The position numbers were made by a program, and so were the translations under genes. A stretch of DNA of 64,000 nt from Wenzhouxiangella sp. 15190 (GTDB taxonomy: Bacteria; Pseudomonadota; Gammaproteobacteria; Xanthomonadales; Wenzhouxiangellaceae), in NCBI RefSeq assembly GCF_003417465.1, contig NZ_QVMV01000007.1:124001-188000 (forward strand), written 5' to 3'. Under the pieces are notes generated by a model. The model was not told where the DNA came from. It saw nothing but the letters and a program-made list of their open reading frames with translations, and made no database searches. Numbering within the stretch: the stretch's first letter is position 1; each line of letters starts with the position of its first letter. Shown in pieces: positions 14,811 to 24,810 of the stretch.

Positions 14811-15578
14811 TCAAAGAGAAAACTCGGCCACCACGGGTGCATGATCGCTGGGCCGTTCGTTCTTGCGCGGTTCCTTGTCGACATAACTGGTGGTGCAGGC
14901 CATCTTCAGGGCGTCGGAGCAAAGCACCAGGTCGATGCGCAGGCCCAGGCCTCGGCGAAAGGCCGCCGCGCGGTAGTCCCACCATGAGAATGTGGCTTCA
15001 GGCTGCTCGAACAGGCGGAAGCTGTCGTGCAGGCCGAGATCGAGCATGGCCTTGAGCGCTTCGCGCTCGGGCGTCGAGCAGAGGATCTTCTCGTGCCAGG
15101 CTTCGGGGTCGTGCACGTCGCGATCATCGGGGGCGATATTGAAGTCGCCCATCACCACCAGCTTGTCATGGCGGGTTAGCTCGTCGGCGATCCATTTGCG
15201 TACCGCCTCCAGCCAGGCGAGCTTGTAGTCGTACTTGTCGGAGCCGACTTCCTTGCCGTTGACCACGTAGAGATTGATGACGCGCACGTTGCCGACGGTG
15301 CCGGCGATCACGCGCCTTTGCTCATCGGGGAAACCCGGAATTTCGGTGATCACGTCCAGAGGCTGTTCGCGGGCGATCAGCGCGACGCCGTTGTAGGTGG
15401 GCTGGCCGGCGTAGGCGACGTGATAACCGGCTTCCTCGATGGCCTCGACCGGGAAGTTCTCGTCGGTCAGCTTGGTTTCCTGCAGTCCGAGCACGTCCGG
15501 GCGCTGGTGTTCCATCCAGTCCAGCACCTGCGGCAGGCGCACCTTGAGCGAGTTGAGGTTCCAGCTTGCGATTTTCAT
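14811..15578 (-). CDS. xthA: Exodeoxyribonuclease III
   Basis: 255 residues from the ATG at 15578 ([15 protein letters not shown]). Endonuclease/exonuclease/phosphatase fold with all landmarks: NLNS (Asn), LQETKL (metal-binding Glu), [17 protein letters not shown] (catalytic Asp and Asn) and the C-terminal [10 protein letters not shown] (Asp-His pair). It cleaves 5' of abasic sites and degrades the 3' strand during base excision repair in the cytoplasm. Length matches the E. coli-type enzyme. It is divergent from the GGDEF-EAL gene. Confidence 0.95.
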   Translation of the reverse strand: MKIASWNLNSLKVRLPQVLDWMEHQRPDVLGLQETKLTDENFPVEAIEEAGYHVAYAGQPTYNGVALIAREQPLDVITEIPGFPDEQRRVIAGTVGNVRVINLYVVNGKEVGSDKYDYKLAWLEAVRKWIADELTRHDKLVVMGDFNIAPDDRDVHDPEAWHEKILCSTPEREALKAMLDLGLHDSFRLFEQPEATFSWWDYRAAAFRRGLGLRIDLVLCSDALKMACTTSYVDKEPRKNERPSDHAPVVAEFSL

Positions 15579-15696
15579 GATTACGCAGTTTAGTCGATCG
15601 TCCACGTTCCTAGGGAGCAATTCGCAAGGGTGGGTGGCGGTGTAGTTTTCCAGTTGCCAGTTGGTCGGGATTGGCGCAGACTGCCCGTTAGCGGCT

Positions 15697-18261
15697 ATGA
15701 TGATGCATCAAAGTGCCATCTTTTCGGGGGAGGGGGTGATCGGTGGCGTCGATACTGACGACCAGGTTACCGAAATGACGGACTCCATTGCCAACCACGA
15801 CATCTTCAGTGCGCTTCGGGCTGAAGGCGCCGATCCTGAATTGGAGCAGGCGCTTTTTCGAAGGTTGTTTGAAAGCTCTCCCGAAGGAATTGTCCTCCTC
15901 GATAACCGAGATCGCGTCGTTCGGGTCAATTCACGATTCCTGGAGATGTTCGGCTACGCCAAGGAGGAAGTTGTCGGTCGGTCGGTCAACAGCCTGATCG
16001 TCGACGCATCTCTGAGCGAGGAGGCCAGCAATCTGACCCGCGCTGTCCTGGACCACGAGTCGATTCAGGTGGAGACCATGCGCTTCCGGAAGGACGGCAG
16101 CATGATCTACGTATCGATTCTCGGTCACCCGGTCATGGTGGGAGAGGGGCAAGCCGCGGTTTACGGTATTTACCGGGATATCACTCAACAGAAGCTGCAA
16201 GAAGAGATGCTTCGGCAGAGTGAAGACAAGTACCGCAGCATCATCGATACCATCGAAGATGGATACTTCGAAGTCGATCTGGCTGGAAATTTTCTGTTCT
16301 TCAACGAAGCGCTTCCACGGATGCTTGGCTACGAGGCGGGTGAATTCAGGGCGATCACCTTCCGGGACTTCACATCCGCCGAGACTACAGAACGCGTTTA
16401 CGAGATCTTCAACGAGGTCTACGAAAGCGGCAACTCAGTTCCTGGGTTCTCCTGGGAAGCCCAGGCCAGGGACGGTTCGAATCTCCATCTCGAGGCTTCC
16501 GTTTCCCTGCTCCGTTCCGGCAATGGGGAGCCGGCCGGTTTCCGCGGCCTGGTCCGGGACGTGACGCAGCGGGTTCATGCCGAGGCGGCACTGCGTGAGA
16601 GCGAGGAGCGATACCGCCTGATGGCCGAGAGCATCGGGCAGCTCATTTACGACTATGATCTGCACACGGGCGTGATTCAGTGGTCGGGGGCGATACAGCG
16701 CGTGACTGGCCAGACGCCTGAAGAGCTCGAAACTGTCAATATCGACGAGTGGATGGATCGCATTCACCCCGATGATCGTGACGCAGCGGTGACCCTGCTG
16801 GAAAAGGCCGAGAAGGAGGGCAGCCCCTATCACGTCGAGTACCGCTTTTGCACCGGGGCGGGTGAGTATTTCCACGCCGAAGACAATGGCACGTTCCTGG
16901 CCGACGATGAAGGCAAGGCCTACCGCATGATCGGGACGATGACAGATGTCAGCGAACGCCACCGGATCAACCAGGAAATGGCCTACCAGGCCGCACATGA
17001 CGAGCTGACCGGACTCTACAACCGGCGTAAATTCGAGCAAGTGCTGGGCGAGTTGTTGGCGCGACGCGAGTCAATGGGTGACTCGCATGCATTGCTCTAT
17101 ATGGATCTCGATCAGTTCAAGGTGGTCAACGATACCTGCGGTCATCATGCGGGCGATGAACTGCTGCGGCAGCTTGGTGCCGCCTTGAAGAGCCTGGCGC
17201 GAAGCTCGGATACGCTGGCACGACTGGGTGGTGACGAGTTCGGCCTGATTCTGCATGGCTGCTCTCTTCCGAAGGCCGAGGAGGTCAGTCAGAAAGTTCT
17301 CCGGATGGTCAACGATTTCGCTTTTGCCTGGGAAGGGCGTTCGTTCACCATCGGAATCTCCATCAGAGTGGTGGATGTTTCCGCACATTCCGGCGTCGCC
17401 GAAATTCTCATGGCGGCCGACCAAGCTTGCTATTCTGCCAAGAACCAGGGCCGCAACCGCCTGCAGGTCTATCACTTTGATGACTCCCACCTGAGCCGGC
17501 ACCAGTTGGAAATCGATGCTGCGGCGGAAATTACCGACGCGCTGCGCGAGAATCGTTTCGAACTCTACTACCAGCGAATCGAATCCCTGCAAAGGGATTC
17601 CGATGAAGAACACTGCGAGATTCTGCTTCGCATGAAGGATCGATGGGGTGAAGTGGTTCCCCCCGCCCGCTTCATCCCGGGTGCCGAACGTTACAACATG
17701 ATGTCGTCGATTGACCGCTGGGTGGTGTCGCACGTCCTCGAAGGTATTTGCCGGAGAATTGACGCGGGCCGGCACCGGGAAGGCCAGCGTTACTCGATCA
17801 ATCTTTCCGGAAGCTCCCTGGGAGAGTCGTCATTCTCTGAATTCGTCGCCGATGAGTTGCAGCGGACGGGCGTTCCACCCCGGGCCATTGCTTTCGAGGT
17901 CACCGAAAGCAGCGCCATCCTCAGCCTGGAGCGGGCGCTCGAGTTCATGCGCTCGGTACGTGCGCTGGGTATCAAGGTGATGCTCGACGATTTTGGTAGC
18001 GGCCTTTCGTCCTTCGGCTATCTCAAGACACTGCCGGTGGACTACCTGAAGATCGACGGTGAACTGGTCAAGGACATTGCCGAAGGACGTATCGACCTGG
18101 CCATGGTTGAGGCGATTCACCGAGTCGGGGAGATTATTGGCATCCCCACGGTGGCCGAGCATGTCAGCAGTCGCGAGATACTCGAGCGGCTTGAAGAATT
18201 GGGCGTGCAATACGCGCAGGGCTTCTATTTTCACGAACCCGAACCCTGGCGAGTGGATTGA
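15697..18261 (+). CDS. PAS-PAS-PAS-GGDEF-EAL cyclic-di-GMP regulator with an altered EAL motif
   Basis: About 854 residues. Three PAS domains (about residues 40-160, 165-290 and 300-415, the last with a PAC-like end) precede a GGDEF domain (RLGGDEFGL near residue 511, intact catalytic motif) and an EAL domain. In the EAL domain the signature is CEILLRM instead of .EALLR (near residue 640), but [24 protein letters not shown] and YAQGF are kept, so phosphodiesterase activity is uncertain. No membrane segment is visible, so a cytoplasmic sensor is expected. The start is unsettled: ATG 15697 (MMMHQSA) or ATG 15775 (MTDSIANHD). Confidence 0.88.
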   Translation: MMMHQSAIFSGEGVIGGVDTDDQVTEMTDSIANHDIFSALRAEGADPELEQALFRRLFESSPEGIVLLDNRDRVVRVNSRFLEMFGYAKEEVVGRSVNSLIVDASLSEEASNLTRAVLDHESIQVETMRFRKDGSMIYVSILGHPVMVGEGQAAVYGIYRDITQQKLQEEMLRQSEDKYRSIIDTIEDGYFEVDLAGNFLFFNEALPRMLGYEAGEFRAITFRDFTSAETTERVYEIFNEVYESGNSVPGFSWEAQARDGSNLHLEASVSLLRSGNGEPAGFRGLVRDVTQRVHAEAALRESEERYRLMAESIGQLIYDYDLHTGVIQWSGAIQRVTGQTPEELETVNIDEWMDRIHPDDRDAAVTLLEKAEKEGSPYHVEYRFCTGAGEYFHAEDNGTFLADDEGKAYRMIGTMTDVSERHRINQEMAYQAAHDELTGLYNRRKFEQVLGELLARRESMGDSHALLYMDLDQFKVVNDTCGHHAGDELLRQLGAALKSLARSSDTLARLGGDEFGLILHGCSLPKAEEVSQKVLRMVNDFAFAWEGRSFTIGISIRVVDVSAHSGVAEILMAADQACYSAKNQGRNRLQVYHFDDSHLSRHQLEIDAAAEITDALRENRFELYYQRIESLQRDSDEEHCEILLRMKDRWGEVVPPARFIPGAERYNMMSSIDRWVVSHVLEGICRRIDAGRHREGQRYSINLSGSSLGESSFSEFVADELQRTGVPPRAIAFEVTESSAILSLERALEFMRSVRALGIKVMLDDFGSGLSSFGYLKTLPVDYLKIDGELVKDIAEGRIDLAMVEAIHRVGEIIGIPTVAEHVSSREILERLEELGVQYAQGFYFHEPEPWRVD

Positions 18262-18277
18262 CGCCGCGCCGCGGCCA

Positions 18278-18949
18278 TCAGTCATTGAAACTTGCTGAGC
18301 GTATCAGCCATCGGTGAAGGTCGGCGGCCAGGGGTAGCCGGTGGTCGTTGGGGTGCAGTGCGATACGAAGCGGCCACCGAACGGCCAGCAGTCGGTTGAG
18401 TGCATTGGAAATCTTCAGCGCCGGCATCTGCCAGGCGCTGGCGGCCTCGAAGCCGATCAGGGCGCTGCGCTGGAATCGGCCCGTGGCAAGGTCCAGATGG
18501 CCGCTGATCGTTTCCACCCGCTCGAATCCCGTCGGGCGTAGCTCCGTCGCGCTCACCGGGCCGAGCGCCCAGGCCGGGGGCACGTAGAGTTCCGGTGCCG
18601 GCAGGTGGTGGTCAGTGAACCACTGTCGGTTGCGCGTCATCAGGTCGACGATTTCGGAGGGAGACAAGGCCAGGTGCTCGGCACAGTCGCGCGAGATGAA
18701 CAGGCTGTGCAGGCGGTGTTTGAGTCCGCGGATGTGGCGTGCGCGGTGTGTCCAGCCGTGGCCGGCGAGCGGATGACCATCCGCTGCCCAGGCACGCAAG
18801 CGATCCAGGTCCGAATCTGTCCATTCCTTACCGGGCACGACCAGCAGCGTCACCGGGCCCGGACAGTGACGCTCGATGAGGTCGAGCTGCTCGGCCACCC
18901 GGTCGAGGGTTTCGGGCATGACGTCGTGTATGGAGATATCAGGCCGCAC
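18278..18949 (-). CDS. Polysaccharide deacetylase-like protein (DUF2334 type)
   Basis: 223 residues from GTG 18949 (RPDISIHDVMPETL), which overlaps the preceding glycosyltransferase by 11 bases; an upstream ATG at 18997 gives a longer overlap. SIHDV near the start supplies the Asp/His of the NodB-like metal site, and HGWTHRARHI is the second metal motif. The fold is that of carbohydrate esterase 4 relatives that remove N-acetyl groups from sugars. It is last in a run of glycosyltransferase, sulfotransferase and acyltransferase genes, so the substrate is probably the glycan made by its neighbours. Confidence 0.8.
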   Translation of the reverse strand: MRPDISIHDVMPETLDRVAEQLDLIERHCPGPVTLLVVPGKEWTDSDLDRLRAWAADGHPLAGHGWTHRARHIRGLKHRLHSLFISRDCAEHLALSPSEIVDLMTRNRQWFTDHHLPAPELYVPPAWALGPVSATELRPTGFERVETISGHLDLATGRFQRSALIGFEAASAWQMPALKISNALNRLLAVRWPLRIALHPNDHRLPLAADLHRWLIRSASFND

Positions 18950-20063
18950 GGGCCACCTCGACAAGGGTCTCGAGCCACGCCCGCCGCCCTTCGTCACGGA
19001 TGGCGGCGTAGGCGGCCACGCCTTGTTCGGCCCGCGCGCGCCGCGCTTCCTCCGGCAATTCGATCAGGGCATCCAGGGCATGCACCATGGCGTCGGGCTC
19101 GTCCGGGTCGAAGCGATACAGCACCGGATCGAGTTGTGGCCATTCGCCGATGCCGCAGTGCGTCGAAACCAGCGCGGGCCGGGCGCAGGCGATGGCTTCC
19201 AGCGCCACCGTGCCAAAGGATTCGACGTCCGACGGCAGGACCAGTGCGTCGTGTTCGGCCAGCAAGTCCGGTATCGATTCTCGCCGGACCCAGCCAAGGT
19301 GGCGGATGTTTTCGTAATCGCGCGCGGCGGCTGCGACAGTCTCGGTGAGCGGGCCCTGGCCGGCGAAGCCGAACGTGAGGCCGGGACGCCTGGCCGCGGC
19401 ATCGAGCAGGCGATCGATGCGTTTTTCGGCGGCCAGGCGGCCGACGAAGATGATCCTTTCCACCGGGCCGGACTTCGGTTCCGGCGAGCGGTCGAAGCGC
19501 CCGGGCAACAGGGTGGCCGCCAGTTCGGCACGGCGCGCGCCCAGCTTCCTGGCAAGCGCCACCATGCTGTCGGAATGGGCCAGCGTCAGGGCGGCGCGTT
19601 CAAACAGCTTGCGGTTGCGCGATTCAAGGTAGCGGGTGGCCACGGCCGTCATCAGCCGGCCCCAGTAGAGTTCGCTGAGCGCCTCGAAATGCGTGTGAAA
19701 GCCGTAGATGAACGGAATGCCGCGGCGTCGCGCCAGGCGGGCCCCGGTCATGCCGTAGGGGCCGGGCGTGGCGATGATGACGACATGGGGTTCGAGCTCG
19801 TCGAAGACGCGGGCCATTCGCCAGCCGGCCGGAAGCGCGGCGCGCTGGGTTCTGTCGCCCGGCAACGGAAAGCTCACCAGGGGTTTCGGGCCGTGCTCGG
19901 GTGCGATCAGTTCGATGGCTTCGACCGAGTCGCTGATTTGCTCGATCAGGTCGCCGTAGTAGGAACCCACGCCGTTGCGCTCGATCGCCGCGTCGCAGCA
20001 GATCAGCACGCGCAGTCGGCGGGCGTCAGTCACGGGAGGCGAATCGGTCACGGCTGAAGTCAT
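18939..20063 (-). CDS. Glycosyltransferase family 4 (GT-B fold)
   Basis: 374 residues from ATG 20063 (MTSAVTDSPPV), overlapping the end of the sulfotransferase gene. It has the N-terminal acceptor domain with NGVGSYYGDL near the start and the sugar-nucleotide half with FVGRLAAEKRIDRLL. The GT4 signature is ESFGTVALEAIACARPAL. Its closest style is that of lipid- or polysaccharide-modifying alpha-glycosyltransferases of the PimB/SqdX kind, at the cytoplasmic face of the membrane. Donor and acceptor cannot be read. Overlapping genes on both sides tie it to the sulfotransferase and deacetylase. Confidence 0.88.
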   Translation of the reverse strand: MTSAVTDSPPVTDARRLRVLICCDAAIERNGVGSYYGDLIEQISDSVEAIELIAPEHGPKPLVSFPLPGDRTQRAALPAGWRMARVFDELEPHVVIIATPGPYGMTGARLARRRGIPFIYGFHTHFEALSELYWGRLMTAVATRYLESRNRKLFERAALTLAHSDSMVALARKLGARRAELAATLLPGRFDRSPEPKSGPVERIIFVGRLAAEKRIDRLLDAAARRPGLTFGFAGQGPLTETVAAAARDYENIRHLGWVRRESIPDLLAEHDALVLPSDVESFGTVALEAIACARPALVSTHCGIGEWPQLDPVLYRFDPDEPDAMVHALDALIELPEEARRARAEQGVAAYAAIRDEGRRAWLETLVEVARAA

Positions 20064-21204
20064 GACGGGCAAGGATATCGGCAAACCGCTCTTTCAGCCA
20101 TGCCGGGTCCAGGTTGCTGTCGCTGAGCTCGTGTTTGTGCGCTGAGCGGTGCTGCCGCGACTCGTGCGCACGGTCTTGCAGCCTTTTTGCAAACGACGGA
20201 GCGGGGTCGAGCTGGAGCCGATCCAGGGTCTGCGTGACGGCCGCTTCAAGATGCGACCGGATTTCGACGTTGTTGAGCAGGACGATACGCTCGGCCGGCA
20301 GGCGCTCGGCCTGCTCGAACAGGTTGTCGAAGTAGAAGGCGAACAGTTCGACGAAATGCTCGTTAAAGCGCTGCGGCGCGCCATCGCTGGCGAACAACCG
20401 CAGTGAGTCGGACAGGGTGCTCAGTTGCGAGGAAAGCGCGCGTTCGGGTTCGCGCAGGCAGACGATGAATCGAGCATCGGGAAAGGTTTGCGACAGGCTG
20501 CCGACCATGCCGGCGAAGGATGCGTTCTTCGACAGGAAACGGTGTTCCTGCCCGTGTACATACAGGTGACGTTGAACGGCGCGGTGGTAGTAGTCGAGCT
20601 GTCTTCGCCGAAAGTGGGCATCGTCATCGATATCAAGCCGGGCCATGCGCCACAGGTCCGGACTGTCCGGAAACAGCACGACCAGCACGAAACAGGTCAT
20701 CGGCGGCAGCAGGCAGAAGAAATCTTCCTCGGGCTGGTCGAGGCGCACCGGGTGGGTGTCCTCGAAGCCGCCCGTCAGTCGGCGGATGAGGAAGCCGACC
20801 AGCCGGCCCAGAGGGCGGCCCACGCCCGCGTCGAGGCGGCCGACCCCGCGCCACAGTTTGCGCCACGTCACCGACAGGGCGAAGAAGCACTCCCAGGTCG
20901 AAAAAGTGGTGGTGCGTTCGTCTTCGGCCAGCACACCGTGAAGAAAGGTCGTGCCGCTGCGGGGTACGCCCACGACGAACAGCGGTCGCTCCACCGATAC
21001 CTTCCGGTAGCCGCGAAACAGGATCTCGTCGAGCGCCAGGCCGAGCCAGTGATAGAGATTGAGCAGGAATAGTCCGGGGATGAGCGCCAGAATGATCAGG
21101 GCACGGCGAAGCGAACGACGCCCCATGCCGTTGGCCGGTGGCCAGAGCGCGTGTGCGCCCAGGCGCAGAAGCCGCCATTGCGATTGGAGAAACAGGCGCC
21201 CCAT
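20026..21204 (-). CDS. Sulfotransferase family protein, membrane-associated
   Basis: 392 residues. After a basic N-terminus there is one hydrophobic segment (residues 35-60, LIILALIPGLFLLNLYHWLG), then the PAPS 5'-phosphosulfate loop GVPRSGTTFLHGVL (about residues 79-92) and the 3'-phosphate region RFIVCLREPERALSSQLS. These enzymes move sulfate from PAPS to hydroxyls of glycans or lipids. It lies between a DUF374 acyltransferase and a glycosyltransferase, all close or overlapping, which suggests a sulfated glycolipid or glycan product. The substrate is inferred from context only. Confidence 0.85.
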   Translation of the reverse strand: MGRLFLQSQWRLLRLGAHALWPPANGMGRRSLRRALIILALIPGLFLLNLYHWLGLALDEILFRGYRKVSVERPLFVVGVPRSGTTFLHGVLAEDERTTTFSTWECFFALSVTWRKLWRGVGRLDAGVGRPLGRLVGFLIRRLTGGFEDTHPVRLDQPEEDFFCLLPPMTCFVLVVLFPDSPDLWRMARLDIDDDAHFRRRQLDYYHRAVQRHLYVHGQEHRFLSKNASFAGMVGSLSQTFPDARFIVCLREPERALSSQLSTLSDSLRLFASDGAPQRFNEHFVELFAFYFDNLFEQAERLPAERIVLLNNVEIRSHLEAAVTQTLDRLQLDPAPSFAKRLQDRAHESRQHRSAHKHELSDSNLDPAWLKERFADILARHDFSRDRFASRD

Positions 21205-21210
21205 GGCCGG

Positions 21211-21873
21211 TCAATCAATGTCCGGCAGCATTTCCCGCGATTCGCGCCGGCAGCGGTTGATGGCATCTTCGAGGTATTGCGTCATCTGTGGCGAACGGGC
21301 GTCGCCTTCGCGGTCGACGACGATCGGGTCACCCCAGTAGATGAGAACCTTCGCGAACGGGATCGGCAGGTCCGTCAGGTCCCAGGACCGGTGCAGCGGA
21401 ATATGCCGGCTGCAAGCCATGGCGCAGGGAAAGACCGGCAGGCCGGTGACCCGGGCGAGCTCCAGCACACCGGGTTTGGCCTTGTGCACCGGCCCGCGCG
21501 GTCCGTCGACGGCAATCACCGGCGACCAGCCCTGGCGTGCCAGGCGCATCAGGCCACGCAGGGCGCGCGAGCCGCCGCGGCTGGAAGAGCCCCGGGTCGT
21601 GGCGAAGCCGGACTTGCGCAGGACGTAATCGAGCAGTTCGCCGTCCTTGCTCCGGGATGCCATCACGGCGAGATGGTAGAAGCGGCCGAAGCACACGAGG
21701 CCCAGTTCGTCGCCGTGCCACATGGCGACCACGAAGGGTTGCCCGCTCTCGAGGCGTTCGGTCAGAGCCCGCGGTTCGTGGCGACGCAACCGCCAGGTCG
21801 CGCTCCAGATGCGATAAACGCCGTAGATCAGGCGCGGAAGAATCGTGCGGCGAAACATGATGCCGCGCATCAT
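21211..21873 (-). CDS. DUF374 lysophospholipid acyltransferase-like protein
   Basis: About 220 residues from ATG 21873 (MMRGIMFRRTILPRL); ATG 21858 is also possible. WHGDELG near residue 50 and VIAVDGPRGP near residue 120 are the DUF374 signatures; the family is a relative of LpxL/PlsC membrane acyltransferases. It probably adds or moves an acyl or Kdo-lipid-type group at the inner membrane. It is followed after 6 bases by the sulfotransferase, and the M16 peptidase gene upstream ends 46 bases before its start, so all may share a transcript. Confidence 0.82.
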   Translation of the reverse strand: MMRGIMFRRTILPRLIYGVYRIWSATWRLRRHEPRALTERLESGQPFVVAMWHGDELGLVCFGRFYHLAVMASRSKDGELLDYVLRKSGFATTRGSSSRGGSRALRGLMRLARQGWSPVIAVDGPRGPVHKAKPGVLELARVTGLPVFPCAMACSRHIPLHRSWDLTDLPIPFAKVLIYWGDPIVVDREGDARSPQMTQYLEDAINRCRRESREMLPDID

Positions 21874-21919
21874 ACCCCGCCGGCGCCTGCTGGAGGAGCG
21901 GGCACCGGCGGGGCCGGGG

Positions 21920-24694
21920 TCAATTGTCCGCGTCGGACGTCGGTTCGTCTTCAGATTCGTCTTCGAAATCACCGGCCACGACATGGCTGAGCCGATCCGG
22001 CCGGAGATGCTCGCGTACGGCCTCGGTCACGTCCTCGGCGGTGAGCTCGCTGACGGCCTGCTCGAACTCGGCGCGGTGATACATGTCGCGATCGAGGTAG
22101 AGGTAATTGTTGAGCAGTGACATCAACTGGGCGTCCTCGCTGCGTTTCAGCTCGAGCTGCTGAAGGTAGCCGCGGCGACCCTGGGCCACTTCCTCTTCAC
22201 CGAAGCCGTTCTCGACGGCGTCGTCGAATTCCTCGAACAACACTTCGACCAGCCGCTTCCGGTTTTCCGGCGCATACATGGCGTAGACGAAGAAGCTGCC
22301 GCGCTCGTCGATGCTGTGGGCGTTGAACCCGCCGCCCACGCCGTAGCTCAGGCCCTCGGTATCGCGGATGCGATCGGCCAGGCGCGAGCTCAGGAAACCG
22401 CCGCCGAGCAGATGACCGGCCAGGGAGACGGCCGGATAGTCGGGGTGGTCGTCACGCATCCGGATCGGGTGGCCTCCGATCAGGCCGGCATTGGCCTTGT
22501 CGTCGAGCTGGTATTCCATGCTGGCTGGTTCGATGTCGCGATAGTCGCGCGCGATGCGTTCGAATCCGATTTCGGGCGTGAAGTCGTTGAACAGGACTTC
22601 GAGGCGTTCGCGTACTGCCTGCGGATCGAAATCCCCGACCAGGCTGATTGTCGTGCCCGGGCCGAAGCCGTAGTGGGCGGCATGGAAATTGACCAGCTGC
22701 TCGCGCTCGATGGCACGCAGGCGAGCCTCGGATTCATCGAAGTCGGGCACGTAGTCGGGATGCTCCGGCGGCAACGGCGTGTTGTGGCGGTTGAGCATGC
22801 GCGATGCAACGGCGATCGGCTGATCGCGCTGCTGGTCGAGCTGCGTGAGCTGCTGGCGACGCAGTTCATCGATCTCGGAATCGTCGAAGCTCGGGTTCTG
22901 CAGCACGTCGGCGACGATGTCGAGTATCTCGTCGAGATTGTCGCGCCGGGTTTCCATCCGGGCATTCACCAGATTGCTGCCACTGACGCTCAAGCTCGAT
23001 TGCAGGGCATTGACCCGGTCGCGGATTTCCTGGCGCGTGCGATTGGCGGTGCCGCGCATGAGCATGCTGCCCGTGAAGGCCGGTACGCCGCCGAGACCAG
23101 AGAGTGATTCGAGCGTGCCCAGGCGCATGGAGATCTGCCCCTGGACGCGGTCGCCGCGTGTCTCTTTGGGCAGCAGGGCGACTTTCGCGCCGTTGGCCAG
23201 CTCGAAACGCACGACGCGATCCTCGATATTCTCGGGCGTGGGATCGAAGGCCTCGCCCGCTTCGCGGTCCTCGCGGCCGGTGTAGTCGGCCAGCAGGACT
23301 TGCGGATCGGGCTCGGCCGGGATCACGGCGCGTTCGGGTTCGCTTTCGGGAATGAATTGGCCGATGGTGCGGTTGTCGCGTGTGAGATAACGGTTGGCGA
23401 CGCGAATGACGTCGGCGACGGTGACCGCCTCGATGCGGTCGCGGTTGAGAAACATCAGGCGCCAGTCGCCGGCGGCTTCCCACTCGCTGAGCTGGATGCC
23501 CACACGATTGGTATCGTTGAGCGTCTGCTCGATGTTGCGGGTCAGGGCGTTGATGGCCCGATCGACTTCCTCCTGCGTGGGCGGCGATTCCTCGAGGGCC
23601 TCTACAGCCGCCAGCATTTCGCGGCGGGTTTCGTCCAGATCCTGTTCCTTGTCGACCTGGGCGAACAGGGCCAGGAACGAGGGTTCGCCGAGCGCGCGGG
23701 AGAAGGCGCCCACCTGGCTGGCCAGCTTGTTGTCCACCAGGGCCTTGTGCAGGCGACCCGAAGGCGAGTCACCGAGCAGATGCGCCAGTACCTGGACGGC
23801 GGCGAAGTCCTCGTGCGAGGCCGCGGGCACGTGCCAGCTGCCGAGCAGGGCCTGGAATTCGCCCGAACGCCGCACGGTGACCGTGCGCTGGCCGTCCTGT
23901 ACGGGTTCGCGGGTGTAGGTCGGCCAGAGCTTCATGTCGCCGGTGCGCTCCGGCGCTGCGATCTGCCCGAACTCCCGATTGATGAGTTCGAGTGCGCGGT
24001 CAGTGTCGTAATTGCCCGACAGGATGAGCACGGCATTGTCGGGCTGGTAGTAGCGACGGTAGAAGTCCTGCAGGCGCTCGACCGGCACGTTCTCGATATC
24101 GGCGCGCGCGCCGATGGTCGAGCGGCCATAGCCGTGCCACTGGTAGGCGGCGGCTAGTACGCGCTGGAACAGTACGCCGATCGGGTTGGTTTCGCCGATC
24201 TCGAACTCGTTGCGCACCACCGTCATTTCCGACTCCAGATCCTCTGCGGAGATGGTCGAGTTGACCATGCGGTCGGCTTCCATGGTGATCGCCCACTCGA
24301 GGTTCTCCTCGCCGGCTGGCAGGGTCTGGAAGTAATTGGTGCGATCGAACGAGGTGGTGCCGTTGGCCTGGCCGCCGCGCTCGGAGATTTCGGCCTTGAT
24401 GTCCTCGTGGTCGGGGGTGCCGTAGAACAGCATGTGCTCGAGCAGGTGGGCCATACCGGTCTCGCCGTAGCTTTCGTGCTTGGAGCCGACGAAGTAGGTG
24501 ATGTTGATGGTCGCCGTGGAACGACTCCGATCGGGCATCAACAGAACCTTCATACCGTTGTCGAGGCGGTACTCGGTGATGCCTTCGACGCTGGCTGCGC
24601 GCTCGATGTCTACCGCCTGGGCGGCGGCAAGTACAGGCAGGGCCAGGATCAGGGCAAAAAGAATTCGTCTGCAGTGACACGCAAGTTGCTGCAT
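21920..24694 (-). CDS. M16-family zinc metallopeptidase, two-lobed, exported
   Basis: 924 residues. A signal peptide (residues 9-26, ILFALILALPVLAAAQA) is followed by an active M16 half with the inverted zinc motif HLLEH (His83, Glu86, His87) and a C-terminal inactive half lacking it (FTGSMLMRGT at the same place). This arrangement matches pitrilysin-like periplasmic proteases, which close over peptides and degrade them. The acidic C-terminus (EDESEDEPTSDADN) is a mild oddity. It is first in a run leading into the DUF374-sulfotransferase-glycosyltransferase genes, though the connection may be only transcriptional. Confidence 0.93.
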   Translation of the reverse strand: MQQLACHCRRILFALILALPVLAAAQAVDIERAASVEGITEYRLDNGMKVLLMPDRSRSTATINITYFVGSKHESYGETGMAHLLEHMLFYGTPDHEDIKAEISERGGQANGTTSFDRTNYFQTLPAGEENLEWAITMEADRMVNSTISAEDLESEMTVVRNEFEIGETNPIGVLFQRVLAAAYQWHGYGRSTIGARADIENVPVERLQDFYRRYYQPDNAVLILSGNYDTDRALELINREFGQIAAPERTGDMKLWPTYTREPVQDGQRTVTVRRSGEFQALLGSWHVPAASHEDFAAVQVLAHLLGDSPSGRLHKALVDNKLASQVGAFSRALGEPSFLALFAQVDKEQDLDETRREMLAAVEALEESPPTQEEVDRAINALTRNIEQTLNDTNRVGIQLSEWEAAGDWRLMFLNRDRIEAVTVADVIRVANRYLTRDNRTIGQFIPESEPERAVIPAEPDPQVLLADYTGREDREAGEAFDPTPENIEDRVVRFELANGAKVALLPKETRGDRVQGQISMRLGTLESLSGLGGVPAFTGSMLMRGTANRTRQEIRDRVNALQSSLSVSGSNLVNARMETRRDNLDEILDIVADVLQNPSFDDSEIDELRRQQLTQLDQQRDQPIAVASRMLNRHNTPLPPEHPDYVPDFDESEARLRAIEREQLVNFHAAHYGFGPGTTISLVGDFDPQAVRERLEVLFNDFTPEIGFERIARDYRDIEPASMEYQLDDKANAGLIGGHPIRMRDDHPDYPAVSLAGHLLGGGFLSSRLADRIRDTEGLSYGVGGGFNAHSIDERGSFFVYAMYAPENRKRLVEVLFEEFDDAVENGFGEEEVAQGRRGYLQQLELKRSEDAQLMSLLNNYLYLDRDMYHRAEFEQAVSELTAEDVTEAVREHLRPDRLSHVVAGDFEDESEDEPTSDADN

Positions 24695-24810
24695 GGGGAT
24701 GCTCCGTCAATTAAGGGTTGTAACGCCTGGTCGACCATCATGCCGCAAGGGCCGGGGAATCGAGTGTGACAAAAGTCACGGTTGCGCTCTGGCTCTTCGA
24801 GTCGAGTGCT

